Shown here: positions 8,409 through 17,243 of the stretch, one piece after another | Numbering within the stretch: the stretch's first letter is position 1 | Layout: each line of letters opens with the position of its first letter | Assembly (NCBI GenBank): GCA_022819605.1 | Contig: JAJEGW010000007.1 | Location: forward strand, 1 to 64,000 | Source: Silicimonas sp. | GTDB taxonomy: Bacteria > Pseudomonadota > Alphaproteobacteria > Rhodobacterales > Rhodobacteraceae | Reading direction: 5' to 3' | DNA: 64,000 nt | Notes under the pieces: model-generated | The model's input: only the letters and a program-made list of their open reading frames with translations | Told to the model about the DNA's origin: nothing | The model's database searches: none | Made by a program: the position numbers and the translations under genes

Positions 8409-9566
8409 TTGGAAATCTCGCATGAAGAGCTGAAGCAGCGGACCGAGAGTCTCAGGCGCCGGATGAAGTCTGAGGGGTACGACGCGCTTGTCATCTATTC
8501 GGATGAATATCGCTCCGGTCACTCGTCCTACATCACGAACTACAGGCCGCTGAACGTCATCGAGGAATCGCCGCAGCTGGTCATCCTGATCGGAGACCGG
8601 CCCCCTGTCGTGCTCCTGGGGAGATTGAACGCCTATGCCGCGAAAGACCTCTGCTGGATCGACGACGTGCGCGGCATCCACCGCCCGTTCAAGGACTTGC
8701 CTGAGATCTTCGCCCCGATCGACGGACGCCACAGCAAGATCGGGCTGATTGGCAAGAACATCCTGCCCGTCGAGATCTACGAGCAGATCTCCGGGTCAGT
8801 GCCGCAAGCCACATTCGAATCGCGCGACGACATCATGCTTGATCTGCGCAAGATCAAGTCCGCAGCGGAAATCGCGCTGATGGAACGTGCGGCAGAGATC
8901 AATGACGAGGTGCTTCGGCAAGCGGTGAAGCAGGTCAAGGTCGGGATGACCGAAGTCCAGGTCGCCGGCGTTGCGGAGAACATCGCGCGCAAGCTGAATG
9001 CCGACATCGGCTCTGCAACGGTTGTCATGTCAGGTCCGAACACGAAGTACCCGGCCTGGCGCGCAATGGATCGCAAGATCGAGCCCGGCGACTACGTCAT
9101 GCTGGACTTCAACCCGGCCATAGGAAACTACTGCAACGACGGCGGCATCACCATCCTGATGCCAGGTGCCGATCCGGAACAGGAACGTGCCCTCGTCGTC
9201 GGCCACAGAACGCTGAAAAAGGTCATCCCGACCATTCGCCCAGGCATTACCGCGCGCTCGATTTTCGACACCTTGCTGGCCGAGCTGGAGCCCGAGGGCC
9301 TGGCGGAGCATTTCACGCCTTATGCAAAGGGGATGCGCGGGGTTGGCCATGCAGTCGGGCTGGACGTGGTCGAACCGCCGAACCTGAGCTCGGACAGCGA
9401 TTTCGAACTGGAGGCGGGCATGACCTTGGCGATCAAGCTCGACCTGCATGACCTGGTCGGCGGCGGATACCGGATCGAAGTCGTAGTCGCCGTCACAGAA
9501 AGCGGCGTTCGTCCGCTGAACAAGCTGGTTCTGGATGAGCCGGATGACTTTGCCGTTCAGCGCTGA
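8409..9566 (+). CDS. M24 (creatinase/aminopeptidase-fold) protein with one altered metal ligand
   Basis: A 385-residue protein with a creatinase-type N-terminal domain and a pita-bread M24 domain. The start is TTG 8409, behind GGAAGGA. Against Xaa-Pro peptidases, the two Asp ligands keep the usual 11-residue spacing (MLDFN...NDGG), the His is present (VGHAVGLDVVEPP) and the last Glu is present (YRIEVVVAVTE). The fourth ligand, normally Glu in a T-(I/V)-E-P motif, is Lys in LAIKLDLH. It may be a non-peptidase such as a C-N hydrolase of the creatinase or ectoine-hydrolase kind, or a single-metal enzyme. Sitting between dctM and dctP, it probably acts on the imported compound. Confidence 0.85.
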   Translation: MEISHEELKQRTESLRRRMKSEGYDALVIYSDEYRSGHSSYITNYRPLNVIEESPQLVILIGDRPPVVLLGRLNAYAAKDLCWIDDVRGIHRPFKDLPEIFAPIDGRHSKIGLIGKNILPVEIYEQISGSVPQATFESRDDIMLDLRKIKSAAEIALMERAAEINDEVLRQAVKQVKVGMTEVQVAGVAENIARKLNADIGSATVVMSGPNTKYPAWRAMDRKIEPGDYVMLDFNPAIGNYCNDGGITILMPGADPEQERALVVGHRTLKKVIPTIRPGITARSIFDTLLAELEPEGLAEHFTPYAKGMRGVGHAVGLDVVEPPNLSSDSDFELEAGMTLAIKLDLHDLVGGGYRIEVVVAVTESGVRPLNKLVLDEPDDFAVQR

Positions 9567-9668
9567 CCGGACGCACCACAGGTTTCCGCCCCACGGGGCG
9601 GGAATGCCCGGCGCACGTGCCGGGGCACCAACCGGAAATACCGTTCTCGAAAAGGGAGGAACACGAAG

Positions 9669-10652
9669 ATGATCAAGAGAGACTTGCTCAAGGGCGTCGG
9701 AGCGGCGTTCGCCCTGTCAATGGCTGCACTGGTGCAGCCTGCAATGGCAGCCGACACGACCATCAGGATTGCGTCCGTCACGGGCCCGGCCCACCATCAC
9801 AACGTGTCGCTGCGCTGGTTTGCCGATCGCGTGGCCGCGAGAGATGTCGGTCTGACCATCGAGGTTCTGGACGGCGCGCAGCTTGGCGGCGAACGGGACT
9901 ACATCGAAGGCATGATGCTGGGCAGCATCCAGATGGCTCAAGTGTCCACAGCACCGGTCAGCGGATTCATTCCCGAGTTCGACCTGTTCAGCCTGCCGTA
10001 CCTGATCCGCGACACCGACCACTTCAAGAACGTGGTCACCGGGCCAGTCGGCGCCAAGTTCAGCGAGTTGGCCGAAGGGCGTGGCCTGAAGATCCTGGCT
10101 TGGTTCGACAACGGCTACCGCAACGTGTTCAACAAGGTTCGTCCCGTCGTCACGCCAGAGGACATGGATGGCTTGAAGATCCGCGTGATGGAAAGCCCGT
10201 TGATGGTGAACACGCTGAACGCGATGGGCGGCTCGGCAACCCCGATGTCCTATAGCGAACTCTACACCGCACTCGAACAAGGTGTTCTGGACGGTGGCGA
10301 AAACGCAGCTGGCAACGTGCTGAACGACAAGTTCTACGAGGTCAGCGCTTACTTCTCGATGACGCAGCATTTCCGCCCGCCGGGGATTGTTGCCATCAGC
10401 CTGGGGACCTGGAACGGACTGTCCGCCGAACAGCAGGCCGTAATGACGGAAGAAGCCGCGGCTCTGCAGGACTATGAAATCCAGCTAACCGCAGAGGTCG
10501 GTGCGGCCGCGGTCGAAGAACTCAAGACCAAGGGCATGGAGATCAACGAAGCCGATGTCGCTGCGTTCCGTGAACGCATGGGGCCGGTCTACGAGGACTT
10601 CATCGCCAAGCAAGGCGCTGAACTTCTGGGAATGGTTCAGAATACGCCGTAG
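9669..10652 (+). CDS. dctP: TRAP transporter substrate-binding protein (DctP family)
   Basis: A 327-residue periplasmic protein with a Sec signal peptide (MIKRDLLKGVGAAFALSMAA..., cleavage after AMA). DctP landmarks are the SLPYLIRDTDHFKNV segment, the conserved Arg of GLKIRVMESPLMVNTLNAMG, and the ALEQGVLDGGENAAGNVLNDKFYEV stretch. That Arg usually forms a salt bridge to a substrate carboxylate, so the ligand is probably an organic acid. AAAGGGAGG lies 10 bases before the ATG. It is the last gene of the operon, followed by a terminator. Confidence 0.95.
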   Translation: MIKRDLLKGVGAAFALSMAALVQPAMAADTTIRIASVTGPAHHHNVSLRWFADRVAARDVGLTIEVLDGAQLGGERDYIEGMMLGSIQMAQVSTAPVSGFIPEFDLFSLPYLIRDTDHFKNVVTGPVGAKFSELAEGRGLKILAWFDNGYRNVFNKVRPVVTPEDMDGLKIRVMESPLMVNTLNAMGGSATPMSYSELYTALEQGVLDGGENAAGNVLNDKFYEVSAYFSMTQHFRPPGIVAISLGTWNGLSAEQQAVMTEEAAALQDYEIQLTAEVGAAAVEELKTKGMEINEADVAAFRERMGPVYEDFIAKQGAELLGMVQNTP

Positions 10653-10668
10653 TCGGCAATCAATCTGG

Positions 10669-10699
10669 CGCGGGAGGGCTTCATGTCCGCCCGCGTTTT
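10669..10699 (+). terminator. Rho-independent terminator after dctP
   Basis: CGCGGG (10669-10674) pairs with CCCGCG (10690-10695), extended by GG/CC after one mismatch. The loop is about 9 bases and TTTT follows directly. Confidence 0.75.
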
Positions 10700-10779
10700 C
10701 ATGGTACCGCTCGCGACCGCATGACCTCCGCGATCAGAGGCGCTCAATGGGCTTGTCGTGAACCGGGGGCATGCAGGAT

Positions 10780-11421
10780 TCATTCGGCATCCGGCCGTCC
10801 GCCTGTTCGATTGAAGTAGGCCGCGATTGCGTGGTCGAGCTCCATGTAGAGGTTGTCCCCGTGCCGCCTTGCCCAGATCAGGGCCTGGAGCCGCAGGTCT
10901 TGGTTGGAAAAGTCAATCGTTCCGGTTCTGAGCAGGTAGATCGCAATGTCGGCATGCTTGTTCTTGATTGCCTCGATGAGGGCGTTGTTTCGGCCGGTCT
11001 TGTCAGAAATGTTCACGTTCGCGCCATGGCTGACCAGGCAGCGTGCAATGTGGGCATGACCCTTCACGGCCGTCTCGATCAGCGCGGTGCGCCCATAGTA
11101 CTCGGCCTGGAGATCCACCATTGTCTTGGGATTGCGCAGCAGGCTCTCCACGATGTCGAGGTTTCCGCCGCTGGCAGCGAGCATCAGCGGCGTGCTCTTC
11201 CACCTGTTCCTGGCATTGACGTCGATGTCCGGATGTTCAAGCAGCAGCCTGGTCAGGTCCAGATGCTGGCTGTGTACGGCAATGTGAAGTGCAGTCCAGC
11301 CATCGCCGTCGGCAGCATTGACATCCGCGGTCTCAAGGGCCGCACCGGCCGCCTGGACGTCGCCGGCGATTGCCGCCTCGATCAGTTCGCCGTCATCGCT
11401 GACCTCGTGGTGTTCAACCAT
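10780..11421 (-). CDS. Ankyrin-repeat protein
   Basis: From ATG 11421, behind GGTGAGGA, the product has 213 residues and no signal peptide. Four to five ankyrin units are readable: DGWTALHIAVHSQHLDLTRLLLE, STPLMLAASGGNLDIVESLLR, RTALIETAVKGHAHIARCLVSHGANVN and NNALIEAIKNKHADIAIYLLRTG. These are protein-interaction repeats of cytosolic adaptors; no enzymatic domain is visible. It lies between the TRAP terminator and the urease operon, tail-to-tail with dctP. A functional link to urease is not evident. A GTG at 11433 is a weaker start. Confidence 0.88.
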   Translation of the reverse strand: MVEHHEVSDDGELIEAAIAGDVQAAGAALETADVNAADGDGWTALHIAVHSQHLDLTRLLLEHPDIDVNARNRWKSTPLMLAASGGNLDIVESLLRNPKTMVDLQAEYYGRTALIETAVKGHAHIARCLVSHGANVNISDKTGRNNALIEAIKNKHADIAIYLLRTGTIDFSNQDLRLQALIWARRHGDNLYMELDHAIAAYFNRTGGRPDAE

Positions 11422-11442
11422 GGAATTCCTCACCTTTGGGGC

Positions 11443-11781
11443 TTATATGCATGACTGAAATCCTTCAGCCGTATACCGTTCCGCGTCCTCGTCCGGCAAC
11501 CCGGCGCGATAGCCTTCAAGAACACTCGCGGACGCGCCGGGACGGCTCTTGGAGCCGATGACCCACCCGGCCACCGCCACAAGGCGATGTAGATTGTTCC
11601 GTGCCGCGTTGACATCGCGGCAACTTTGCGGACCTTGTGCGCTACATTCCCGCTGGCACTCGCAGCCCTGCGGTTCAGTTGTTGAACGCACCTGACCCTC
11701 TCCCGCGCATAGTGCGCGGGCAGAACGAAAGCGCAGCACTTTTCCTCCATGCCTTTCAATATAGTATGTAGTCCCCATCAT
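11443..11781 (-). CDS. Possible small hypothetical protein coupled to ureG
   Basis: A 112-residue frame whose ATG (11781) overlaps the ureG stop as ATGA, as elsewhere in this operon. It has a basic N-terminus ([20 protein letters not shown]), an odd Cys-rich middle (CECQRECS) and an acidic tail. I recognise no family. The other frame on this strand (11430-11759) is of similar length, so chance is a real possibility. It occupies a 340-base gap that otherwise has no gene. Confidence 0.25.
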   Translation of the reverse strand: MMGTTYYIERHGGKVLRFRSARALCAGEGQVRSTTEPQGCECQRECSAQGPQSCRDVNAARNNLHRLVAVAGWVIGSKSRPGASASVLEGYRAGLPDEDAERYTAEGFQSCI

Positions 11782-12398
11782 TTTCCGCCCAATCCGCCAA
11801 TGTCGTCGATGTGGCGCAGGATCTCTTTCACGCCGCTGTCGAACCTGAGCTGGCAGAACACGTAGGGCCTGCCGGCGCGCATTCGATCCGTGTCGCGCTT
11901 CATGAGGTCAAGATCCGCACCCACGTGAGGAGCCAGATCCGTCTTGTTGACGACCAGGATGTCGGAGCGCGTGATCGCAGGTCCGCCCTTGCGCGGTATT
12001 TCCTCGCCTGCCGCAACATCGATGACGTAGATCGTCAGGTCGGCAAGTTCGGGCGAAAACGTGGCCGACAGGTTGTCGCCGCCGGATTCGATCAGGACCA
12101 GGTCAAGATCGGGATGCTCGTCGCAAAGCTCGGCGATCGCGGCAAGGTTGATCGAGGCATCCTCGCGGATCGCTGTGTGCGGACAGCCGCCGGTTTCAAC
12201 GCCCTTGATCCGGTCGGACGGAAGCGCCTGAACGCGCAGGAGGGCATCGGCGTCCTCCCGGGTGTAGATGTCGTTCGTCACGACAGCCATTGACAGGTCG
12301 TCGCGAAACGCCTCGCAGAGCGCTGCGGTCAGCGTGGTCTTGCCGGCCCCGACCGGGCCGCCGATGCCGATGCGAAGAGGGCCGTTCGGACTGTTCAT
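11778..12398 (-). CDS. ureG: Urease accessory GTPase UreG
   Basis: A 206-residue SIMIBI-class GTPase that powers nickel delivery to urease. Visible motifs are the P-loop [13 protein letters not shown], the metal-binding [14 protein letters not shown] (the CPH invariant motif), the [15 protein letters not shown] switch region and the base-specificity motif NKTDLA. The ATG at 12398 overlaps the ureF stop as ATGA, indicating translational coupling. Length is normal for UreG. Confidence 0.98.
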   Translation of the reverse strand: MNSPNGPLRIGIGGPVGAGKTTLTAALCEAFRDDLSMAVVTNDIYTREDADALLRVQALPSDRIKGVETGGCPHTAIREDASINLAAIAELCDEHPDLDLVLIESGGDNLSATFSPELADLTIYVIDVAAGEEIPRKGGPAITRSDILVVNKTDLAPHVGADLDLMKRDTDRMRAGRPYVFCQLRFDSGVKEILRHIDDIGGLGGK

Positions 12399-13057
12399 GT
12401 ACGGAATATCCTCGAGTTCTGAGATTCGTGCCGCATCGAAGCGATATCGGTCAGGAACGCTGCGGACACGAGTTTCGACAGGTCGCCGTCGCGTGTGTCC
12501 TTCGCAACCTCCGGGCAGAGCAGGGTCAGCCGCCGAAGGACGGCCTGCCCCTGTTGCTGACCGACGGCAAGCAGTCTCTGGCCTGCTGCGACGAGGTTGG
12601 ACAGGAAGGCATGGAGGTAGAGTTTCTGGGTCAGGGCAAGGGGCAGGGATTCCTGCGCGGCTGCGGCACCGAGCGCCACGGGAAAGGTCAGCTCTTCCGG
12701 CACCATGTCCCATGCGGCCAAGGCCCTGCCAAAGGCCAGCCCCTGCGCTTCCGTCTCCAGCCGTCGTTCGGCCGAGGCCGAAAAGGCGCGTGCCGTCCGG
12801 TCGATTTCCGCGAGACGCTGACGCGTTCCGGCATTGAAGGCGGCAGCAAGGAGCAGGGAATCCGCCCGCCCCGCACCATGCAACAAGACGTCTTCAAGCC
12901 AGGCTTCCAAGCCGGCTCCGTCCTTCACCCATCCCATGCCCACCGCACCTTCCAGCCCGTGGCTGTAGGCGAAGGATCCGACCGGAAATGCCGGCGAGAG
13001 CCATTGCGTCAGGGTCAGGATTTGCGTGTCAGTGGGCATGAGAATGGGTGCGTCCAT
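12395..13057 (-). CDS. ureF: Urease accessory protein UreF
   Basis: UreF forms the UreD-UreF-UreG complex and gates UreG GTP hydrolysis. The 220-residue helical protein has the family N-terminus [23 protein letters not shown] and the C-terminal [18 protein letters not shown]...SRIFRT tail used to contact UreG. Two starts are possible: ATG 13057 (inside the end of ureE) and ATG 13039, which gives [10 protein letters not shown]. Confidence 0.95.
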   Translation of the reverse strand: MDAPILMPTDTQILTLTQWLSPAFPVGSFAYSHGLEGAVGMGWVKDGAGLEAWLEDVLLHGAGRADSLLLAAAFNAGTRQRLAEIDRTARAFSASAERRLETEAQGLAFGRALAAWDMVPEELTFPVALGAAAAQESLPLALTQKLYLHAFLSNLVAAGQRLLAVGQQQGQAVLRRLTLLCPEVAKDTRDGDLSKLVSAAFLTDIASMRHESQNSRIFRT

Positions 13058-13466
13058 GACCGTAGGCGCCTCCTTCGGGAGTAAACGGTTCGGTTACCGT
13101 GGTGACTGTTGCGCCGAGTCTTTCCAGCATTTCGCGCATCACGTGATCTCGCTGGATCAAGAGCCGGTCGGCCTCGACCTGGCAAGGCGTGTGGCGGTTG
13201 CCGATGTGCCAGGCGAGCCGGATCAGATCGCCTTTCACCTGGAAGAGCTCTTCCTCGGCGGGCACGACGCCTACAACGCGACCATCGTCCAGGACGAATG
13301 CCTCGTGCTGATCCACCGAAGTCGTCTGGGAAAGATCCACGAGAAACCGCAGCCCACTCGTGGCGGTCAGCACCTTGCGACGCAGAAACCGCGCCTCATA
13401 GTCGAGAACAACGCTGTCCTCGGCATGATGCGCGTGCTTTACCTTTCGGCTGACAGGAAGGGTCAT
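13029..13466 (-). CDS. ureE: Urease nickel metallochaperone UreE
   Basis: A 145-residue protein with an N-terminal peptide-binding domain (LDYEARFLRRKVLTATSGLR) and the metal-binding domain (AWHIGNRHTPCQVE, with the conserved His; LGATVTTVTEPFTPEGGAYG). It ends in a short His-rich tail, [10 protein letters not shown], typical of UreE forms that hold extra nickel. The 3' end overlaps the ureF start. It delivers Ni to the UreDFG-urease complex. Confidence 0.96.
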   Translation of the reverse strand: MTLPVSRKVKHAHHAEDSVVLDYEARFLRRKVLTATSGLRFLVDLSQTTSVDQHEAFVLDDGRVVGVVPAEEELFQVKGDLIRLAWHIGNRHTPCQVEADRLLIQRDHVMREMLERLGATVTTVTEPFTPEGGAYGHGRTHSHAH

Positions 13467-13476
13467 CGCTGTTTCC

Positions 13477-15186
13477 TCAGAACATGAAGTATCGCTGCGC
13501 CATGGGCAGGGTCTCGGCCGGCTGGCAGGTCAGCAGTTCGCCATTGGCGCGCACCTCGTAAGTCTCCGGATCCACCTCCACTTCCGGCGTGGCGCCGTTC
13601 AGGACCAGGTCCGTCTTGCCGATCCCGCGCGTATCGGTCACGGCCAGCGTGTCCTTGACCAGGCCGAGCGCGGCGCCGATCCCGGCGCTTTGCGCCGCAG
13701 CGCTGACAAAGGTCACTGAAGAAAGTTCGACGCTCCTGCCGTAGGCGCCGAACATGGGGCGCGAATGGACCGGCTGCGGCGTCGGGATCGAGGCGTTGGG
13801 ATCGCCCATCTGTGCCATGGCAATGGTCCCGCCGATCAGCACCATCTCCGGCTTCACGCCGAAAAAAGCAGGATTCCACAGGACGAGGTCGGCCCGCTTT
13901 CCCTCTTCGATCGACCCGATTTCATGTGCGACCCCGTGTGCGATGGCCGGGTTGATCGTGTATTTGGCGATGTATCGGCGAACGCGGTAGTTGTCGTTGC
14001 TGCCGGTTTCTTCCGGCAAGCGCCCGCGCTGCTTCTTCATCTTGTCGGCGGTCTGCCATGTGCGGATCAGGACCTCCCCCACGCGCCCCATGGCCTGGCT
14101 GTCGGACGCGATGATCGAAAACGCGCCCATGTCGTGAAGGATGTCCTCCGCCGCGATCGTCTCGCGCCGAATGCGGCTTTCCGCGAAGGCCACGTCTTCC
14201 GGAATGGACTTGTCGAGGTGATGACAGACCATGAGCATGTCGAGATGCTCCTCCACCGTGTTGACCGTGAAGGGCCGCGTCGGGTTCGTGGAGGACGGCA
14301 AGACATGATCTTCGCCGCAGATCCTGATGATGTCCGGCGCATGCCCGCCCCCCGCACCCTCAGTGTGGAAGGCGTGGATGGTGCGGCCGTCAATGGCCTT
14401 CATGGTGTTCTCGACGAAACCGCTTTCGTTGAGCGTGTCCGTATGGATCATCACCTGAACGTCCATCGCGTCTGCCACGGACAGGCAGCAATCGATGGCT
14501 CCAGGCGTTGTTCCCCAGTCCTCGTGCAGTTTCAGGGCGCAGGCCCCGCCCTCTACCTGCTCTTCCAGAGCAGCGGGGAGCGAGGCATTGCCCTTGCCCG
14601 CAAAGGCGAGGTTCATCGGGAAGGCGTCCGCCGCCTGCAGCATCCGCCCGATATGCCAGGGCCCGGGAGTGCAGGTGGTGGCAAGCGTGCCATGCGCAGG
14701 CCCGGTGCCGCCGCCAAGCATGGTTGTCAGACCGGAGTGCAGGGCATCCTCGATCTGCTGCGGACAGATGAAGTGGATATGGCTGTCAAAGCCGCCGGCG
14801 GTGAGGATCTTGCCTTCGCCCCCAATCGCCTCGGTACCTGGCCCGACAACGATGTCGACACCCGGCTGAGTGTCGGGATTCCCCGCCTTGCCGATCCTGG
14901 CGATCCGCCCGTCCTTCAGCCCGACGTCCGCCTTGTAGATGCCGGCATGGTCGACGATCAGTGCATTGGTGATGACCGTATCCACCGCTCCTTCGGCACG
15001 CGTGACCTGTGACTGTCCCATCCCGTCGCGGATGACCTTGCCGCCACCGAACTTGATTTCTTCGCCATAGGAAGTGTGGTCGCGCTCGACCTCGATGACG
15101 AGGTCGGTGTCGGCAAGCCGGACCTTGTCCCCGGTGGTGGGGCCGAACATGGCGGCATAGTCAGAGCGCGAGATGGTCGCCGGCAT
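13477..15186 (-). CDS. ureC: Urease alpha subunit, catalytic
   Basis: The 569-residue catalytic subunit hydrolyses urea to ammonia and carbamate. Nickel-site residues are readable: the HIH pair in [12 protein letters not shown], the Lys to be carbamylated in [13 protein letters not shown], His in [13 protein letters not shown] and [15 protein letters not shown], and Asp in the later [11 protein letters not shown] segment. The mobile-flap Cys/His region is present as VCHHLD. The start is ATG 15186 ([22 protein letters not shown]), behind GGAAGGGAA; the longer open frame upstream overlaps ureB and is not used. Confidence 0.99.
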   Translation of the reverse strand: MPATISRSDYAAMFGPTTGDKVRLADTDLVIEVERDHTSYGEEIKFGGGKVIRDGMGQSQVTRAEGAVDTVITNALIVDHAGIYKADVGLKDGRIARIGKAGNPDTQPGVDIVVGPGTEAIGGEGKILTAGGFDSHIHFICPQQIEDALHSGLTTMLGGGTGPAHGTLATTCTPGPWHIGRMLQAADAFPMNLAFAGKGNASLPAALEEQVEGGACALKLHEDWGTTPGAIDCCLSVADAMDVQVMIHTDTLNESGFVENTMKAIDGRTIHAFHTEGAGGGHAPDIIRICGEDHVLPSSTNPTRPFTVNTVEEHLDMLMVCHHLDKSIPEDVAFAESRIRRETIAAEDILHDMGAFSIIASDSQAMGRVGEVLIRTWQTADKMKKQRGRLPEETGSNDNYRVRRYIAKYTINPAIAHGVAHEIGSIEEGKRADLVLWNPAFFGVKPEMVLIGGTIAMAQMGDPNASIPTPQPVHSRPMFGAYGRSVELSSVTFVSAAAQSAGIGAALGLVKDTLAVTDTRGIGKTDLVLNGATPEVEVDPETYEVRANGELLTCQPAETLPMAQRYFMF

Positions 15187-15250
15187 GATGCGTTCCCTTC
15201 CTAATCGCTCCGAGGCGCGGGCGAGACATGGGCCAATGACGAGACGGGCA

Positions 15251-15556
15251 TCAGAGCGCTCCCATGATCTGCTGATTGAACCCGAACACGTTCCGCGCAC
15301 CACCGATGGGAATGAGCTGCACTTCCCGGCGCTGACCCGGCTCGAAGCGCACGGCGGTCCCTGCAGCAATGTCGAGGCGCATGCCCCGCGCAGCTTCGCG
15401 GTCGAATTCCAGCGCGTCGTTCGCCTCTCCGAAATGGTAGTGCGAGCCCACCTGCACCGGCCGGTCTCCGGAATTGGCGACCATCAGCGTGACCGCTTCC
15501 CGGTCGGCGTTCAGAGTGATTTCACCCGACACGGCCATCACCTCGCCGGGGATCAT
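15251..15556 (-). CDS. ureB: Urease beta subunit
   Basis: A 101-residue structural subunit, [16 protein letters not shown]..., with the family motifs [24 protein letters not shown] and [17 protein letters not shown]. Its ATG overlaps the stop of the small upstream ORF as ATGA. It packs with UreA and UreC into the (UreABC)3 holoenzyme. Confidence 0.98.
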   Translation of the reverse strand: MIPGEVMAVSGEITLNADREAVTLMVANSGDRPVQVGSHYHFGEANDALEFDREAARGMRLDIAAGTAVRFEPGQRREVQLIPIGGARNVFGFNQQIMGAL

Positions 15557-15711
15557 GTTTGCACCTTCGCGCGGTCCGGGCCTGCGGCTGCTGCCGGTGC
15601 GACGAGACCCGAGCCGACGGGCATGCTCCCGTTGACACGAGTGAGCGGCAATTCCACCTCGTTGGCCCGGGCAGGCAGCGCAAGCAAGAGAAGCGGTGGG
15701 AGAACGCGCAT
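15553..15711 (-). CDS. 52-residue putative exported peptide between ureA and ureB
   Basis: An ORF too short for most gene callers. ATG 15711 is preceded by a strong GAGGAGGAATTTC ribosome site. The product begins [20 protein letters not shown], which reads as a complete signal peptide with cleavage near ARA, followed by about 35 residues ([16 protein letters not shown], then an Ala-rich run). The stop codon shares bases with the ureB ATG (ATGA), so translation of ureB is probably coupled to it. It sits in the only sizeable gap of the ureDABC run. No function is known to me. It may be a real periplasmic peptide or mainly a coupling leader. Confidence 0.6.
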   Translation of the reverse strand: MRVLPPLLLLALPARANEVELPLTRVNGSMPVGSGLVAPAAAAGPDRAKVQT

Positions 15712-15722
15712 GAAATTCCTCC

Positions 15723-16025
15723 TCAGCGAATCGGGTTGTGAACGGTGACGAGCTTTGTCCCGTCAGGAAAGGTCGCCTCCACCTGAACATCGTGGATCAT
15801 CTCGGCCACACCCTCCATGCATTGATCCCTGGTGACGACTTCTGCGCCGGCCTCCATCATGTCGGCGACAGAGCGGCCATCACGCGCGCCTTCGACCACC
15901 GCGTCGGCGATCAGGGCAATGGCCTCCGGATGATTCAGCTTCACGCCGCGCGCCAGCCGCTTGCGGGCAACTTCCGCTGCCATGGAGATGAGAAGCTTAT
16001 CCTTCTCTCGCGGCGTCAGGTTCAT
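15723..16025 (-). CDS. ureA: Urease gamma subunit
   Basis: A 100-residue protein, [20 protein letters not shown]..., with the family motifs [25 protein letters not shown] and [24 protein letters not shown]. This is a normal single gamma subunit, not a gamma-beta fusion. It lies directly after ureD. Confidence 0.98.
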   Translation of the reverse strand: MNLTPREKDKLLISMAAEVARKRLARGVKLNHPEAIALIADAVVEGARDGRSVADMMEAGAEVVTRDQCMEGVAEMIHDVQVEATFPDGTKLVTVHNPIR

Positions 16026-16026
16026 G

Positions 16027-16857
16027 TCAGATGTTCCAGCATCGGGGGAGCCCTCCCTGGCTCAGGTGATCCAGCATCGGGACAAGACTTGAACGCATCT
16101 CGTTGCTGTCACGGGACAGAATGCGCATGACCAGCACATCCTCATGGAGCAGGCTGGCTCCAGCGTGACGGGGCAGAAGTTGGCGCAGCATTGCAAGCTG
16201 CGCCTCGGCATCGGGAGCGACATAGAGCAGCGAGGCCATGGCGCGCGCGCCGCCAGCGACGCCCGGACGATCAAGCTGCGCCTGCACATCGGCTGCGAGG
16301 CGGATGCGATCCAGATAGATCGGGGCTCCGGCGCGCCGAACTTCTATCCGATCCAGGACGTGCGCCGAAGTCAGGGTTTCTCCCATTTCAAGGCGACCGA
16401 AGACCAGCGGTTCCGCAAGCAGCAAGGCGGCACCTTCCTGCAGTTCGACTGTCAGCGATCGCTCCAGTGAACATCCGTCGAAGAGAATCGTCTCTTGCGG
16501 CAGCCAGTTCACGCGCGCGGCCTTTGCCACGTCCAGGCGCGTTTCGATTCGCCCTTTCTCTCCTGGCAAGGCTCGGTAGATCCGTTCAGCTGCCTGGGTG
16601 GAGAGCGTCAGCGTCGTCCCTGCTTCGGCACCTGCGGACAGCGAAAAATGATCACCCCCTGTGACGCCCCCGGCGCAGTTCAGGAGGACGGCCTGCAATG
16701 CAGGCCCGGCGCCCTGGGGGAAAAGGCACTTGAGCGAACCGGATTGTCGCAGTCTCCGCAATGCGGTGCCGCCATCCCTGGACTTGACAGCAAGCGAAAC
16801 CTCGCCCTGCGCACGCGCCATGACCGGTGCCGCGAACTGCGGGGATATCGACTGCAA
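16027..16857 (-). CDS. ureD: Urease accessory protein UreD
   Basis: A 276-residue scaffold protein of the urease maturation complex. Family features are [36 protein letters not shown] and [12 protein letters not shown]. The start is poorly marked: TTG 16857 is used because no ATG or GTG gives a full-length N-terminus, and GGAGGA lies 12-17 bases upstream. It is the first gene of the urease operon, divergent from urtA. Confidence 0.95.
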   Translation of the reverse strand: MQSISPQFAAPVMARAQGEVSLAVKSRDGGTALRRLRQSGSLKCLFPQGAGPALQAVLLNCAGGVTGGDHFSLSAGAEAGTTLTLSTQAAERIYRALPGEKGRIETRLDVAKAARVNWLPQETILFDGCSLERSLTVELQEGAALLLAEPLVFGRLEMGETLTSAHVLDRIEVRRAGAPIYLDRIRLAADVQAQLDRPGVAGGARAMASLLYVAPDAEAQLAMLRQLLPRHAGASLLHEDVLVMRILSRDSNEMRSSLVPMLDHLSQGGLPRCWNI

Positions 16858-17243
16858 CCGGGTGATGGGATCCTCCAGGGCGCGAATTCGATGCCCTTAT
16901 TGGGCTGCGCCGTTCCGAATCGCCACGAAATTGCAATTTGGCAGGATCATCGACCTGCTGTCCGCCCTGTTTTTGTGCAGAGAACACACTTCTAGATGAA
17001 TTTTTGGGCAACAAAGTCCGAAGCTTCGATCGCCAGCCGCTGTCAATTGCCATTTATGCTGCAATGCAGAGACAATGACTCCGTCCGTAGGGACGTCTGT
17101 CCTGAAGAGCGGGCGTGTGACGACCGGAAAGCTTGGAATTCTTATCGGCCGCCACACAGGTGCAACAAGAAGTTGCGGAGCATGGGTACGGAATCCGACG
17201 CACTTAAGCAAGCGCCCTCGTGCCGCTCCGCTGGGAGAAAACG
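16858..17243. promoter_or_regulatory. Divergent ureD / urtA control region
   Basis: About 390 bases with no convincing gene. It should carry promoters for both the urease operon and the urt transporter. A small dyad, GCAAC-AAGAA-GTTGC (17162-17176), lies 68 bases before urtA. I looked for a sigma-54 -24/-12 element (GG-N10-GC) and for TGCACC-N5-GGTGCA NtrC sites and did not find a convincing one, so nitrogen control is not supported from sequence alone. Confidence 0.5.

Noticed and set aside
15187..15369. Upstream extension of the ureC frame
   Set aside because: It overlaps ureB in another frame, and the conserved UreC N-terminus begins at ATG 15186 with a good ribosome site.
16858..17243. 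Search for sigma-54/NtrC control of urea genes
   Set aside because: No GG-N10-GC element or NtrC dyad was found by eye on either strand, so nitrogen control is not claimed.
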